From an uncultured Burkholderiaceae bacterium (GTDB lineage: Bacteria; Pseudomonadota; Gammaproteobacteria; Burkholderiales; Burkholderiaceae_F): DNA of 64,000 nucleotides. Below, one piece after another: positions 30,513-38,132 of this stretch. A program made the position numbers and the translations under genes. Position 1 is the first letter of the stretch; each line of letters begins with the position of its first letter. The DNA lies in contig CALXQR010000001.1 of assembly GCA_944390675.1 (NCBI GenBank), positions 298,957-362,956 of the forward strand, in the 5' to 3' direction. The notes beneath the pieces are model-generated. The model was given only the letters and a program-made list of their open reading frames with translations. It was not told where the DNA came from and did no database searches.

Positions 30513-30740
30513 ATGGGAAGTTTTTCCATTTGGCATTGGTTAATCGTCTTGTTGATCGTGGTGTTGGTTTTTGGCACCAGCAAGCTCAAGAATCTTGGCC
30601 GTGATTTAGGCGGCGGTATCAAGGGCTTTAAGGAAGGCCTCAAGGAAGGTCAGGAAGAAGAAACCAAAAAAGTGACCGATGACAGCAAGGCCAACACGGT
30701 TGATGTCACGGCTACTGAAAAAACCGAAGCAAAAAAATAA
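30513..30740 (+). CDS. tatA: Sec-independent translocase protein TatA
   Basis: Pore-forming Tat subunit (75 aa): one membrane helix [16 protein letters not shown], hinge [14 protein letters not shown], amphipathic helix [14 protein letters not shown], then a charged tail. It begins 3 nt after hinT with AGGAG overlapping the hinT end. Confidence 0.96.
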   Translation: MGSFSIWHWLIVLLIVVLVFGTSKLKNLGRDLGGGIKGFKEGLKEGQEEETKKVTDDSKANTVDVTATEKTEAKK

Positions 30741-30756
30741 CATTTGGGAAAAGCTC

Positions 30757-30793
30757 CGGGCGGTGAGCTGAGGAGTTCGTCGCCCGCTTTTTG
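30757..30793 (+). terminator. Terminator-like hairpin between tatA and tatB
   Basis: CGGGCG (30757–30762) pairs with CGCCCG (30781–30786), followed by CTTTTTG. It stops only 7 nt before the tatB ATG, so it may lower tatBC expression relative to tatA. Confidence 0.6.
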
Positions 30794-30799
30794 TCTTTT

Positions 30800-31411
30800 A
30801 TGTTTGATCTTGGCTTTACAGAACTAATCGTCATCGGCGTGGTGGCGCTGGTTGTGCTCGGTCCTGAGCGCATGCCGGAAGTCGCGCGAGCGGCGGGACG
30901 TTTTTTTGCTAAAGCTCAGAGCTACATTTCGCAGGTAAAGGGCGAATTTGAACGAGAGTCTCAGTTGGCGGAAATTAAAAAAATCCGAGACGAGCTCTCC
31001 TCTTCGGCGGCCGGTTTGCGCCAATCGGTCACTGATATGCAAAAATCATTCACCGAAGAGGCCCGAGATGTCACCCATGTTGTCAATGAGTTGACGTCCG
31101 GCTCAGTCGGTCAAAGCAATGACCCAAGCGGCGATCCTTACACGCAATTCAATCAGGCCGAATCTACTCTAAAGGCTACGGTAACGGATAGCCCCAGTCC
31201 ATTTAGTTGGGAAAATGATCCAACGAGCTCGGATGGCTATCGTTCGCAATATGTTCCCAAGCGCTATAAGCCCACTGCATCCTTGGATGATGTGATTGCT
31301 GAGCTTGAAGAGATCCGCCGTGAATTGGCTTTGCCAAAAAAGACTCTGGGCGGGTATAACCGCCGTTACGCGCCGCGGGCAAGAGTCAATCGTCCGCGCA
31401 TTTACCGATAA
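30800..31411 (+). CDS. tatB: Sec-independent translocase protein TatB
   Basis: Tat receptor partner of TatC (203 aa). MFDLGFTELIVIGVVALVVLGPERMPEVARAAG is the conserved N-terminal helix and hinge, then a helical domain with coiled-coil character and a basic C-terminus. The ATG at 30800 fits the family start, but no Shine–Dalgarno is visible: the upstream bases are the T-rich tail of a hairpin. Confidence 0.94.
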   Translation: MFDLGFTELIVIGVVALVVLGPERMPEVARAAGRFFAKAQSYISQVKGEFERESQLAEIKKIRDELSSSAAGLRQSVTDMQKSFTEEARDVTHVVNELTSGSVGQSNDPSGDPYTQFNQAESTLKATVTDSPSPFSWENDPTSSDGYRSQYVPKRYKPTASLDDVIAELEEIRRELALPKKTLGGYNRRYAPRARVNRPRIYR

Positions 31412-31420
31412 ATAGATCAA

Positions 31421-32200
31421 ATGGCAGAAAATAAAAAGCTGACATATGAAAGTCCAGAAGATGAAGAGGTTGACCGCGAGCAGCCTCTGATGTCGCATCT
31501 GCTTGAGCTCAGAACTCGTCTGGTACGAGCGGCCGTGAGCGTGTTGGTGGTTTTTGCTGTTTTGTCTCCCTTCATGAAGCATATTTTTGACTTGCTCAGC
31601 CAACCGTTGATGGCGGCGCTGCCTCAAGGCGTCAAAATGCTTTCAACAGGGGTTGTGGCGCCATTTTTTGTGCCGCTCAAAGTTACACTTTTTCTCGCGT
31701 TCTTAATTGCTCTTCCCTTTGTTCTCTATCAGGTATGGGCCTTTGTTGCCCCAGGGCTTTATAAAAGGGAAAAACGACTGATTTTTCCAATTCTGACAAG
31801 CAGCATTGTGATGTTTGCCCTGGGCATGCTTTATTGCTATTTCATCGTCTTTCGCATGGTGTTCATGTTTATCGCGGGTTTTAGCCCTGAGAGCGTGAAT
31901 TTTGCGCCGGACATTGACGCCTACTTCAGTTTTGTCATCACCATGTTTGTTGCTTTCGGTATCACTTTTGAGGTTCCGATTGTGGTGATGGTTCTCAATC
32001 GCATGGGAGTGGCAACTTATGAAAAACTCATTAAAGTGCGTCCCTATGTGATTGTCGGTGCTTTTGTGATTGCCGCCATTGTTACGCCGCCTGATGTAAT
32101 GAGTCAGTGCTTGCTCGCTTTACCATTGGTGATTCTTTATCAAGTGGGTATTTGGTGCGTCAAGCTTTTCGGCAAGAAAGAACAAAGCACAAATTCCTAA
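31421..32200 (+). CDS. tatC: Sec-independent translocase protein TatC
   Basis: Six-helix twin-arginine signal receptor (259 aa). QPLMSHLLELRTRLVRA at the N-terminus, LYQVWAFVAPGLYKREKR in the first periplasmic/cytosolic loop and FGITFEVPIVVMVLNRMG are signatures. Same operon as tatA and tatB. Confidence 0.96.
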   Translation: MAENKKLTYESPEDEEVDREQPLMSHLLELRTRLVRAAVSVLVVFAVLSPFMKHIFDLLSQPLMAALPQGVKMLSTGVVAPFFVPLKVTLFLAFLIALPFVLYQVWAFVAPGLYKREKRLIFPILTSSIVMFALGMLYCYFIVFRMVFMFIAGFSPESVNFAPDIDAYFSFVITMFVAFGITFEVPIVVMVLNRMGVATYEKLIKVRPYVIVGAFVIAAIVTPPDVMSQCLLALPLVILYQVGIWCVKLFGKKEQSTNS

Positions 32201-32231
32201 TTTCTGACATTTGCATTAGGAGTGTTTTCTT

Positions 32232-32975
32232 ATGCAAAGAGCAAACCTTCTGAATGTTCTGAATTCCTTACTGCATCCGGAGCTTTTTAAAGACTATGCG
32301 CCCAATGGTTTGCAGGTTGAAGGAAAGTCTGAAATTCATCGTATCGTCACGGCTGTTACGGCTACGCAGCGTGTCATTGATGAGGCCGTGCGATTGCAGG
32401 CCGATGCGCTTTTAGTACACCACGGTTGGTTTTGGCGAGGCGAAAATCCCACCATTACAGCCACAAAGTACAAGCGTTTGAAGGCTTTGATGGATGCAGG
32501 GATTAATTTAATTGCCTATCACCTGCCGCTTGATGCGCATGAAAACTTGGGCAATAACGCACAGATGGCTCAGTTGCTCAGAGCCACAGACCTAACCCAG
32601 TTCGGAGAAGGCAATTTCATTTGGATGGGAACGGTTTCTGAAATTGCAGTGGGTGAACTTGCAGCTAAATTAGGACGGCTGCTTAATCGAACGCCGTTAG
32701 TGCTTGGATCCGAACAATGCTCGGTCAGCCGTTTAGCCTGGTGCTCCGGAGCGGCAGAAGACTTTTTTGAAGAAGCGATCGCTATGGGGGCTCAGGCCTA
32801 TATCAGTGGTGAGGCGACCGAAAGAACGACACACCTTGCCCGTGAGAGCGGCGTGCCTTTCTTGGTGTGCGGACATCATGCGACTGAACGGCTTGGTATA
32901 AAAGCTCTGAGTGATTGGTTGGAACAAAATCATGGGTTAAAGTGTATTTTTGTTGATGACGATAATCCCATCTAA
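32232..32975 (+). CDS. Nif3-like dinuclear metal-centre protein (YbgI type)
   Basis: 247 aa; Nif3/YbgI/DUF34 family, forming metal-binding toroids, with a proposed role in metal or nucleotide-cyclohydrolase metabolism. Metal residues are seen in LLVHHGWFW, AYHLPLDAHENLGNN and, at the C-terminus, GHHATERLG. In many Betaproteobacteria this gene is followed by petABC; here sspA follows. Confidence 0.92.
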   Translation: MQRANLLNVLNSLLHPELFKDYAPNGLQVEGKSEIHRIVTAVTATQRVIDEAVRLQADALLVHHGWFWRGENPTITATKYKRLKALMDAGINLIAYHLPLDAHENLGNNAQMAQLLRATDLTQFGEGNFIWMGTVSEIAVGELAAKLGRLLNRTPLVLGSEQCSVSRLAWCSGAAEDFFEEAIAMGAQAYISGEATERTTHLARESGVPFLVCGHHATERLGIKALSDWLEQNHGLKCIFVDDDNPI

Positions 32976-33123
32976 CCCCATGATTTTAAATAACAAAATT
33001 TAACTTTCGTAGCGTTTTGTTGGTGAACCCTTTAAAATAAAGAGATGGTGTGGTTGGCCATTTGGCACAAAAAGCGAACACTTTGATTTAAGTAGATTTT
33101 GACCGCACCGAGGAGTTTTGAAG

Positions 33124-33726
33124 ATGATTTTATATTCCGGTACGACTTGTCCTTTTTCCCATCGTTGCCGTTTCCTTTTGTATGAAAAGGGAATGGATTT
33201 CGAGGTGCGTGATGTTGATGTCAACAATATGCCTGCCGACATCCTCACCATGAATCCTTATGGCGAAGTACCGGTGTTGGTGGAAAGAGAGTTTTTCCTC
33301 TACGAAGCCAATATCATTTGTGAATATCTGGATGAACGCTTCCCTCATCCGCAATTAATGCCCGCGGAACCGGTTCTGCGCGCCCGCGTCCGCTTATTCA
33401 TGTTTAATTTCGAACGTGAATTGTTCACTCACGTAAAGACCTTGGAATCTCGCCAGGCTGACGAAGCGGCTAAGGATGTCGCCCGCGCCAGTATCCGAGA
33501 TCAATTAACGGCAATGGCGCCGATCTTCACCAAGAATAAATACATCTTCGGCGAAGAATTCACGATGCTTGATGTTGTGATGGCGCCGCTCCTTTGGCGC
33601 TTGGGTGTTTACGGTATCGAATTGCCGAAGACCGCCGCTCCCTTGCATAAATACGCGGAACGTTTGTTCTCCCGTCAGTCGTTCATTGATTCAATGACGC
33701 CGTCGGAAAAGGTGATGCGCCGTTAA
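33124..33726 (+). CDS. sspA: Stringent starvation protein A (GST fold)
   Basis: RNA polymerase-associated regulator with a glutathione-transferase fold and no transferase activity in E. coli (200 aa). YSGTTCPFSHRCRFLLYEKGM at the N-terminus and NPYGEVPVLVERE, YEANIICEYLDERFPHP in the thioredoxin-like half. AGGAG at 33111–33115 selects the ATG at 33124. Confidence 0.95.
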   Translation: MILYSGTTCPFSHRCRFLLYEKGMDFEVRDVDVNNMPADILTMNPYGEVPVLVEREFFLYEANIICEYLDERFPHPQLMPAEPVLRARVRLFMFNFERELFTHVKTLESRQADEAAKDVARASIRDQLTAMAPIFTKNKYIFGEEFTMLDVVMAPLLWRLGVYGIELPKTAAPLHKYAERLFSRQSFIDSMTPSEKVMRR

Positions 33727-33747
33727 TTGTTGAAAGGATTGCCCAGT

Positions 33748-34131
33748 ATGTCCCGGCCCTCTATTAAGTCCTATCTGATTCAGGCAATTTGGAACTGGTG
33801 CACGGATGTCGGTCTGACGCCCTACGTGCTTGTTCGAGTTGACGATAACTGCGTCGTGCCGATGGAGTTTGTAGAGGACGGGCAGATTATTTTCGATATC
33901 TCTTCTGAGGCCACGCATAATCTGACGTTTGAAGACCGCGAAATCAGCTTTGAGGCGCGTTTTGGAGAACGGCCTATGCGCTGCCACGTGCCCTATCGAA
34001 ATATTGTTGGAATGTTCCCGCAGGAAGAGCCCAACAAAGGCATGATGTTTAATCCCAACAGTGATGAACCGGAGGAGCAGGAAGAAACAAAATCAGCTCC
34101 ACCCAAACCGGTTTTTTCTCGTGTAAAATAG
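33748..34131 (+). CDS. sspB: ClpXP adaptor SspB
   Basis: Adaptor that delivers ssrA-tagged peptides to ClpXP (127 aa). MSRPSIKSYLIQAIWNWCTDVG and the region FDISSEATHNL(T) with ARFGERPMRCHVPYRNIVG are family motifs; the flexible tail ends in the ClpX-binding pattern APPKPVFSRVK. ATG chosen at 33748 after AAAGGA. Downstream of sspA, as usual. Confidence 0.95.
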   Translation: MSRPSIKSYLIQAIWNWCTDVGLTPYVLVRVDDNCVVPMEFVEDGQIIFDISSEATHNLTFEDREISFEARFGERPMRCHVPYRNIVGMFPQEEPNKGMMFNPNSDEPEEQEETKSAPPKPVFSRVK

Positions 34132-34144
34132 GCACCTCTTTGAT

Positions 34145-34220
34145 GCCCGTTTAGCTCAGTTGGTAGAGCAACCGCCTTGTAAGCGGTAGGTCGTCTGTTC
34201 GAGTCAGTCAACGGGCACCA
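34145..34220 (+). tRNA. tRNA-Thr (anticodon TGT)
   Basis: A 76-nt cloverleaf: acceptor GCCCGTT/AACGGGC, D-arm GCTC…GAGC, anticodon stem ACCGC/GCGGT with loop CTTGTAA (TGT reads ACA), T-loop TTCGAGT, encoded CCA. The T-stem GTCTG/CAGTC has one T·T mismatch (position 50–64). It lies just after sspB. Confidence 0.95.
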
Positions 34221-34229
34221 ACAACGACA

Positions 34230-34262
34230 AAAGCACACAATTCATGTTGTGTGCTTTTTCGT
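34230..34262 (+). terminator. Terminator after tRNA-Thr
   Basis: An 11-bp stem AAAGCACACAA/TTGTGTGCTTT with loop TTCATG, followed by T-run TTTTTC. Confidence 0.88.
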
Positions 34263-34571
34263 TCTAACGTCTTAATTTCTTAAGTTTTTTAATAACTTTT
34301 GATTGAATTAAGCCTACTTCAAAAATCCGCACATTTCATTTCAATCTCATTGTCAAACCGTTCGGTCATAAATTACTACCCCTACAGGAAATATTTTTAG
34401 GTTAAATGAAGTGTATGAAGTTGTGTTACAAGACAATTCCAAATATATTGATAACCTGTTTGGAATACTTAGGCGATATGGCTTTAGCTTTTTGGGTATT
34501 AGGTCAAATTGTGTTGAAACTGTTTTGAACAGCTCGGGTTTACTCTAATAACCCTTCGGGGAATTCCTCGT
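34263..34571. other. AT-rich non-coding region before the autotransporter
   Basis: 309 bp with lower GC than the flanks and no convincing gene. It holds a small dyad CTGTT-TTG-AACAG (about 34523) and a CCC-TTCG-GGG hairpin (about 34552). It presumably contains the autotransporter promoter, but no clear pair of boxes can be fixed. Confidence 0.5.
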
Positions 34572-34625
34572 ATGATGGAACTCATATTCACTAATTTGGA
34601 TTTGTCTTTTTATAAGGAGAAGGCA

Positions 34626-37061
34626 ATGAGTTTATATCGACATACCCCCCCCCTGGTAATTTTTAAGACTTCGTTGCTTTTAACGTCGATCTTGTCAGCA
34701 TTTTCCACACAAGTTTTGGCTAAAGATTGGATATACGATGGAAGTAGTCAAAACATCGATGCGCAGGTTTATTACAACACATATTTCAATGCCGAACAAA
34801 CGGGCGACTATGTTTTCGATGAAAAAGATAATTTTTCTTGGACTAAAGACAGCAAAAATCAAGTACCCGAAGCTGAAAAGATAAAATTAGATACAACCTA
34901 TGGCATATATGCTGATGCAATGGTGGCTTCCGGGATTCCCTCCATAACGTTTCAAAATATAACGGGATCTATTGAAGGTTTTAAAATCGAAAATTCTGCC
35001 TTATACGGAATTCAGGCGGATATTTATGCAAGTTCTTTAGCAGGTAAGATAGTTGCGAATAATGTGCACCTTTCTTTTACTGATGTATCCTCAGGGGATT
35101 GGACGATTGGAATTTCCTCTCAAGGATCAATGTTTGAGGCTTCTGGCACAAGTATCACTTTTGATAAAGTTAATGTCGGTCAGCGGGATATCGATCCGGA
35201 AATCAGAGGGATAAGCTTTAACTCGCTTGGCGGAACTTCAGGATATGTAAACATAAGTACTACTGATGTATCCATAAAAGATTCGATCACATCTCAAGCA
35301 AAGGGTATTTTAGCTACGCAATCTCCTAATATTCAGCTGAAAGGAACAACTTTTGATGTCGAAAATTCACAGATTGACTCTGTGCAGGGCTATTACATTC
35401 AAGGATCGTCCGTAGATTTACAAGAAAACTCGATAAGCGTTCATGGAGGAGATTATCAATCCATAACTGCTCTTGAGTTAATGTCTTTGACTCAAGATGG
35501 CGAGAAAATTACTGTTAAAGATAACACCATGAGCATTGAGGGGCTACAAGGCGGACAAACTGAAATTGTTGGTTTACATTTGGCTGGAATAGAAGAGGTA
35601 AACAATCAGGCTAATGCGCAAGTTAGTGGAAATGTGATTTCCTTAAAAGACTCAGACGTAGCTTCTTTGATTGTCGCTTACGCAGAATATGGATCAAACC
35701 GCCATTACTTTAATTCTGGCAACACAACGAAATTTGCTGGCGTTAACACTATTAGAGGGAAGCTCGCAGGTTTTGATCGTATGGAATATGACGTCAGCGC
35801 GGCCAATGAAAAGGATGCTGTCCTGACGTTGGCTTCAAGCGTACAAAACTCTTTTGATAACACGACCATTAAAGTAAACAAGGGTACTGACGTTCAAGAT
35901 GGTATTAATTACAAACTGATTGCCGCAGTTGGTTCTAGCGCTAAATTTACAAACACTACAATAGAGTCGGACGCCACATTTGTTCATAGCGAATGGAATG
36001 TCGGTGATTTCACTTTGAAGGATGGTGAAACACTGTCTGTGCGTTGGGGAGGAGCCCAAGATCCTGAAGATCCTACGGACACCCCCGTATTGGATCCTGA
36101 TGATCCCACGGATACACCTGTTTTAGATCCGGATAATCCGAGCTATCAAGCTGCGACAGAAAACAGTAAAACTTTGTCCGAGTCGCTGTTGGGTACAGTC
36201 GCATTCTTGAATCAAGGTGCTGAATTTATTGCTGACGAAGGGCTCGCCGCAATGGTGGCTAGCGCTAAATTAGGAGAATTGTCTACTTTTGGCGCTGTGC
36301 ACGGCGGAACGTCCAATTATAAGACTGGATCTCGCGTGGATGTAGATGGCTATACGTTAGCGGCAGGCGGTTCTATTAAGCTTTCTCCGGATTGGGTTGT
36401 AGGCGGCTTTATTGAAGCTGGTTGGGCTGACAGTGACGGTCATGTCGGACACGCCAAGGGTGAAGGCGACCATGATTACTATGGTGTAGGTTTGGCTACT
36501 CGATACATGCTTAATGACGCATGGTACGTAGACGGATCCTTGCGAGTTGGTCAAGCTTCAACAGAATTCACGGGTCTTTATGCCGGTGACTCTGCGAAAT
36601 ACGATTCTGACGCATTCTACGTCACAGCTCACGCCGGAACCGGTTACCTCTTTAATCTCACGGATAACGTGAATTTAGACGTGTACGGTCGCTACTTGGT
36701 TACCTACCTTGATGGAGACGATGTACGCCTTCACAACAAGTACGATGACAAGTTCGACATGGATTCCACGGTGACGCACGCTGTTCGTGTGGGCGGTCGG
36801 TTAACTGGATCGTTCTGCCCCTATGCCGGATGGAAGGTTGGTTTGGCTTATGAACATGTGTTTGACGGTGATGCTGAAAGCGCAGTCAACAGTTTGAACC
36901 TTGAAGTGCCTAGTTTGGAAGGTGATACAGGTGTTATGGAGGTTGGCGTTACGATGAAACCCAGTCTCAATAGCCGCTGGAGCATGGATCTGGGCGCTAA
37001 GGGTTATGCTGGAGACCGCGAAGGCGTAACTGGAAGCGTGATGGTTCGATACGCTTTCTAA
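34626..37061 (+). CDS. Type Va autotransporter with poly-C tract in signal peptide
   Basis: 811 aa. Signal peptide about 1–32 (ends STQVLA). Passenger about 33–478 is rich in Ser, Thr, Asn, Val and Ile without Cys, fitting a beta-helix. Then a linker with 11-residue repeats (479–505, core DPTDTPVLDP), and a C-terminal autotransporter barrel of about 270 residues ending in RYAF with terminal Phe. The ATG at 34626 follows AAGGAGA. A run of nine C (34645–34653) lies in codons 7–10; either one C fewer or one more leads at once to a stop, so on/off switching by slippage is likely. Base composition is more AT-rich than the neighbours. Role (adhesin or other) unknown. Confidence 0.88.
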   Translation: MSLYRHTPPLVIFKTSLLLTSILSAFSTQVLAKDWIYDGSSQNIDAQVYYNTYFNAEQTGDYVFDEKDNFSWTKDSKNQVPEAEKIKLDTTYGIYADAMVASGIPSITFQNITGSIEGFKIENSALYGIQADIYASSLAGKIVANNVHLSFTDVSSGDWTIGISSQGSMFEASGTSITFDKVNVGQRDIDPEIRGISFNSLGGTSGYVNISTTDVSIKDSITSQAKGILATQSPNIQLKGTTFDVENSQIDSVQGYYIQGSSVDLQENSISVHGGDYQSITALELMSLTQDGEKITVKDNTMSIEGLQGGQTEIVGLHLAGIEEVNNQANAQVSGNVISLKDSDVASLIVAYAEYGSNRHYFNSGNTTKFAGVNTIRGKLAGFDRMEYDVSAANEKDAVLTLASSVQNSFDNTTIKVNKGTDVQDGINYKLIAAVGSSAKFTNTTIESDATFVHSEWNVGDFTLKDGETLSVRWGGAQDPEDPTDTPVLDPDDPTDTPVLDPDNPSYQAATENSKTLSESLLGTVAFLNQGAEFIADEGLAAMVASAKLGELSTFGAVHGGTSNYKTGSRVDVDGYTLAAGGSIKLSPDWVVGGFIEAGWADSDGHVGHAKGEGDHDYYGVGLATRYMLNDAWYVDGSLRVGQASTEFTGLYAGDSAKYDSDAFYVTAHAGTGYLFNLTDNVNLDVYGRYLVTYLDGDDVRLHNKYDDKFDMDSTVTHAVRVGGRLTGSFCPYAGWKVGLAYEHVFDGDAESAVNSLNLEVPSLEGDTGVMEVGVTMKPSLNSRWSMDLGAKGYAGDREGVTGSVMVRYAF
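34645..34653 (+). repeat. Homopolymeric C9 tract (contingency site)
   Basis: Nine consecutive C in codons 7–10 of the autotransporter. In the present state the frame is open. With C8 the frame reads ...CCC TGG TAA; with C10 it reads ...CCT GGT AAT TTT TAA. Confidence 0.85.
36060..36140 (+). repeat. 33-bp degenerate tandem repeat, about 2.5 copies
   Basis: Two copies of an 11-codon unit (DP-E/D-DPTDTPVL) at 36060–36092 and 36093–36125, then a partial copy DPDNP. It encodes the linker between passenger and barrel. Confidence 0.8.
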
Positions 37062-37068
37062 GTCGTTT

Positions 37069-37124
37069 TTCGGGTATGTTCTTTGAATACGAAAATCTCG
37101 TCTGAAAAGTCTCATACCCGAAAC
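37069..37124 (+). terminator. Inverted repeat after the autotransporter
   Basis: TTTCGGGTATG (37069–37079) and CATACCCGAAA (37114–37124), an 11-bp stem with a 34-nt loop, with T-rich sequence at about 37137. A possible terminator or operator. Confidence 0.45.
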
Positions 37125-37175
37125 GATCCGGAAGGTTTTAAGTCTTTTGTATTACGCTAAGACTTTCCTTGAGGT

Positions 37176-37208
37176 AAAAGCCGTACAATGCAATTTGTGC
37201 GGCTTTTA
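37176..37208 (+). terminator. Terminator before the hydrolase-like gene
   Basis: AAAAGCCGTACAA pairs with TTTGTGCGGCTTTT (one wobble) around TGCAA, ending in T-rich sequence. Confidence 0.7.
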
Positions 37209-37226
37209 TTTGGTGGGTGACCGTCC

Positions 37227-38018
37227 ATGAGTATCCTGTCTTCATTTGTTGAAAGTTTCGTCTTTCAGTGCAACAACCGATCCTATTGGATCCCTCAACA
37301 TTTCGGTTTGACAGGGGAGTATTTCTTTGCGGAAGATGCGCGAGCTAAAAAGAGAATTTCCGCAGGAATCATTAAGCATCCGGAAGCCGAACACATCAAG
37401 GGTACCGTTTTGTATTTCTACGCCGGTGTATGCAACTGGCAATACAACCTTCCACAGGTTCTTTTCCTGTTGTTTAGTGGTTACCAGGTTGTCGTTTTCG
37501 ATTATGCGGGAGCTGGGGCCAGTGAAGGCTCTCTGACCATAGACGGCTTGACTGAAGATGCTCAAGCAGTTTTCAATCATTTAAAGAGTGCTCATAAGAT
37601 TGAAGGCAAAATAGTCGTTTTCGCACAAGGAATCGGGTGTGATGCGGCCATTCGTTTTTGCAGTGAAAATTCTGACGAAGTTGCTGCTCTCGCTATGGAG
37701 TCGCCGTATTCTTCCCGCAAAGGCTGGATGCGCGATCATTGGGGCCCTCTTATTGGGGATTTGATGGCAAATTGCTTGAGTTGCCGCACCGCGGATCCGC
37801 AAACGCTTGTGCCAAACATGAAAACCCCGATGATGGTGTTCTTCCCGGCTAATAACCTTTATCTGCCCGAAAAACAAAAGCAAGCGTTCATCAAGTTGTT
37901 GGATGCCAGAACCCGTGTTGTCGAAGTTCCGAAGAAGGCCTATTTGTCAGTTTTTACCGGCGACTGCAATAAAGAACAAATGGAAGTGGTTCACTTTTTT
38001 GAACGCCATTTGGCTTAA
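37227..38018 (+). CDS. Alpha/beta-hydrolase-fold protein lacking the catalytic serine
   Basis: 263 aa. The fold is suggested by TVLYFYAGVCNW (oxyanion region), FDYAGAGASEG (the usual DYRGYGxSxG loop) and the elbow VVFAQGIGCDAAIRF. In active relatives the elbow is G-x-S-x-G; here the positions read A-Q-G-I-G, with Gly135 where the Ser belongs. The usual acid and His positions are also not recognisable. It is probably a non-enzymatic relative of the BEM46/YfhR group. It has no operon partner except perhaps the transporter 114 nt downstream. Confidence 0.65.
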   Translation: MSILSSFVESFVFQCNNRSYWIPQHFGLTGEYFFAEDARAKKRISAGIIKHPEAEHIKGTVLYFYAGVCNWQYNLPQVLFLLFSGYQVVVFDYAGAGASEGSLTIDGLTEDAQAVFNHLKSAHKIEGKIVVFAQGIGCDAAIRFCSENSDEVAALAMESPYSSRKGWMRDHWGPLIGDLMANCLSCRTADPQTLVPNMKTPMMVFFPANNLYLPEKQKQAFIKLLDARTRVVEVPKKAYLSVFTGDCNKEQMEVVHFFERHLA

Positions 38019-38132
38019 GGACACTCGTCCTAGGGAATTCATGGATCGAGAAAAATTTCGCCCGCGCATACACTTAGCTTGATAGTCCGCATTTAGCGGA
38101 GTCCACACCTAAATTCTTGAGGTTATTTGGCT

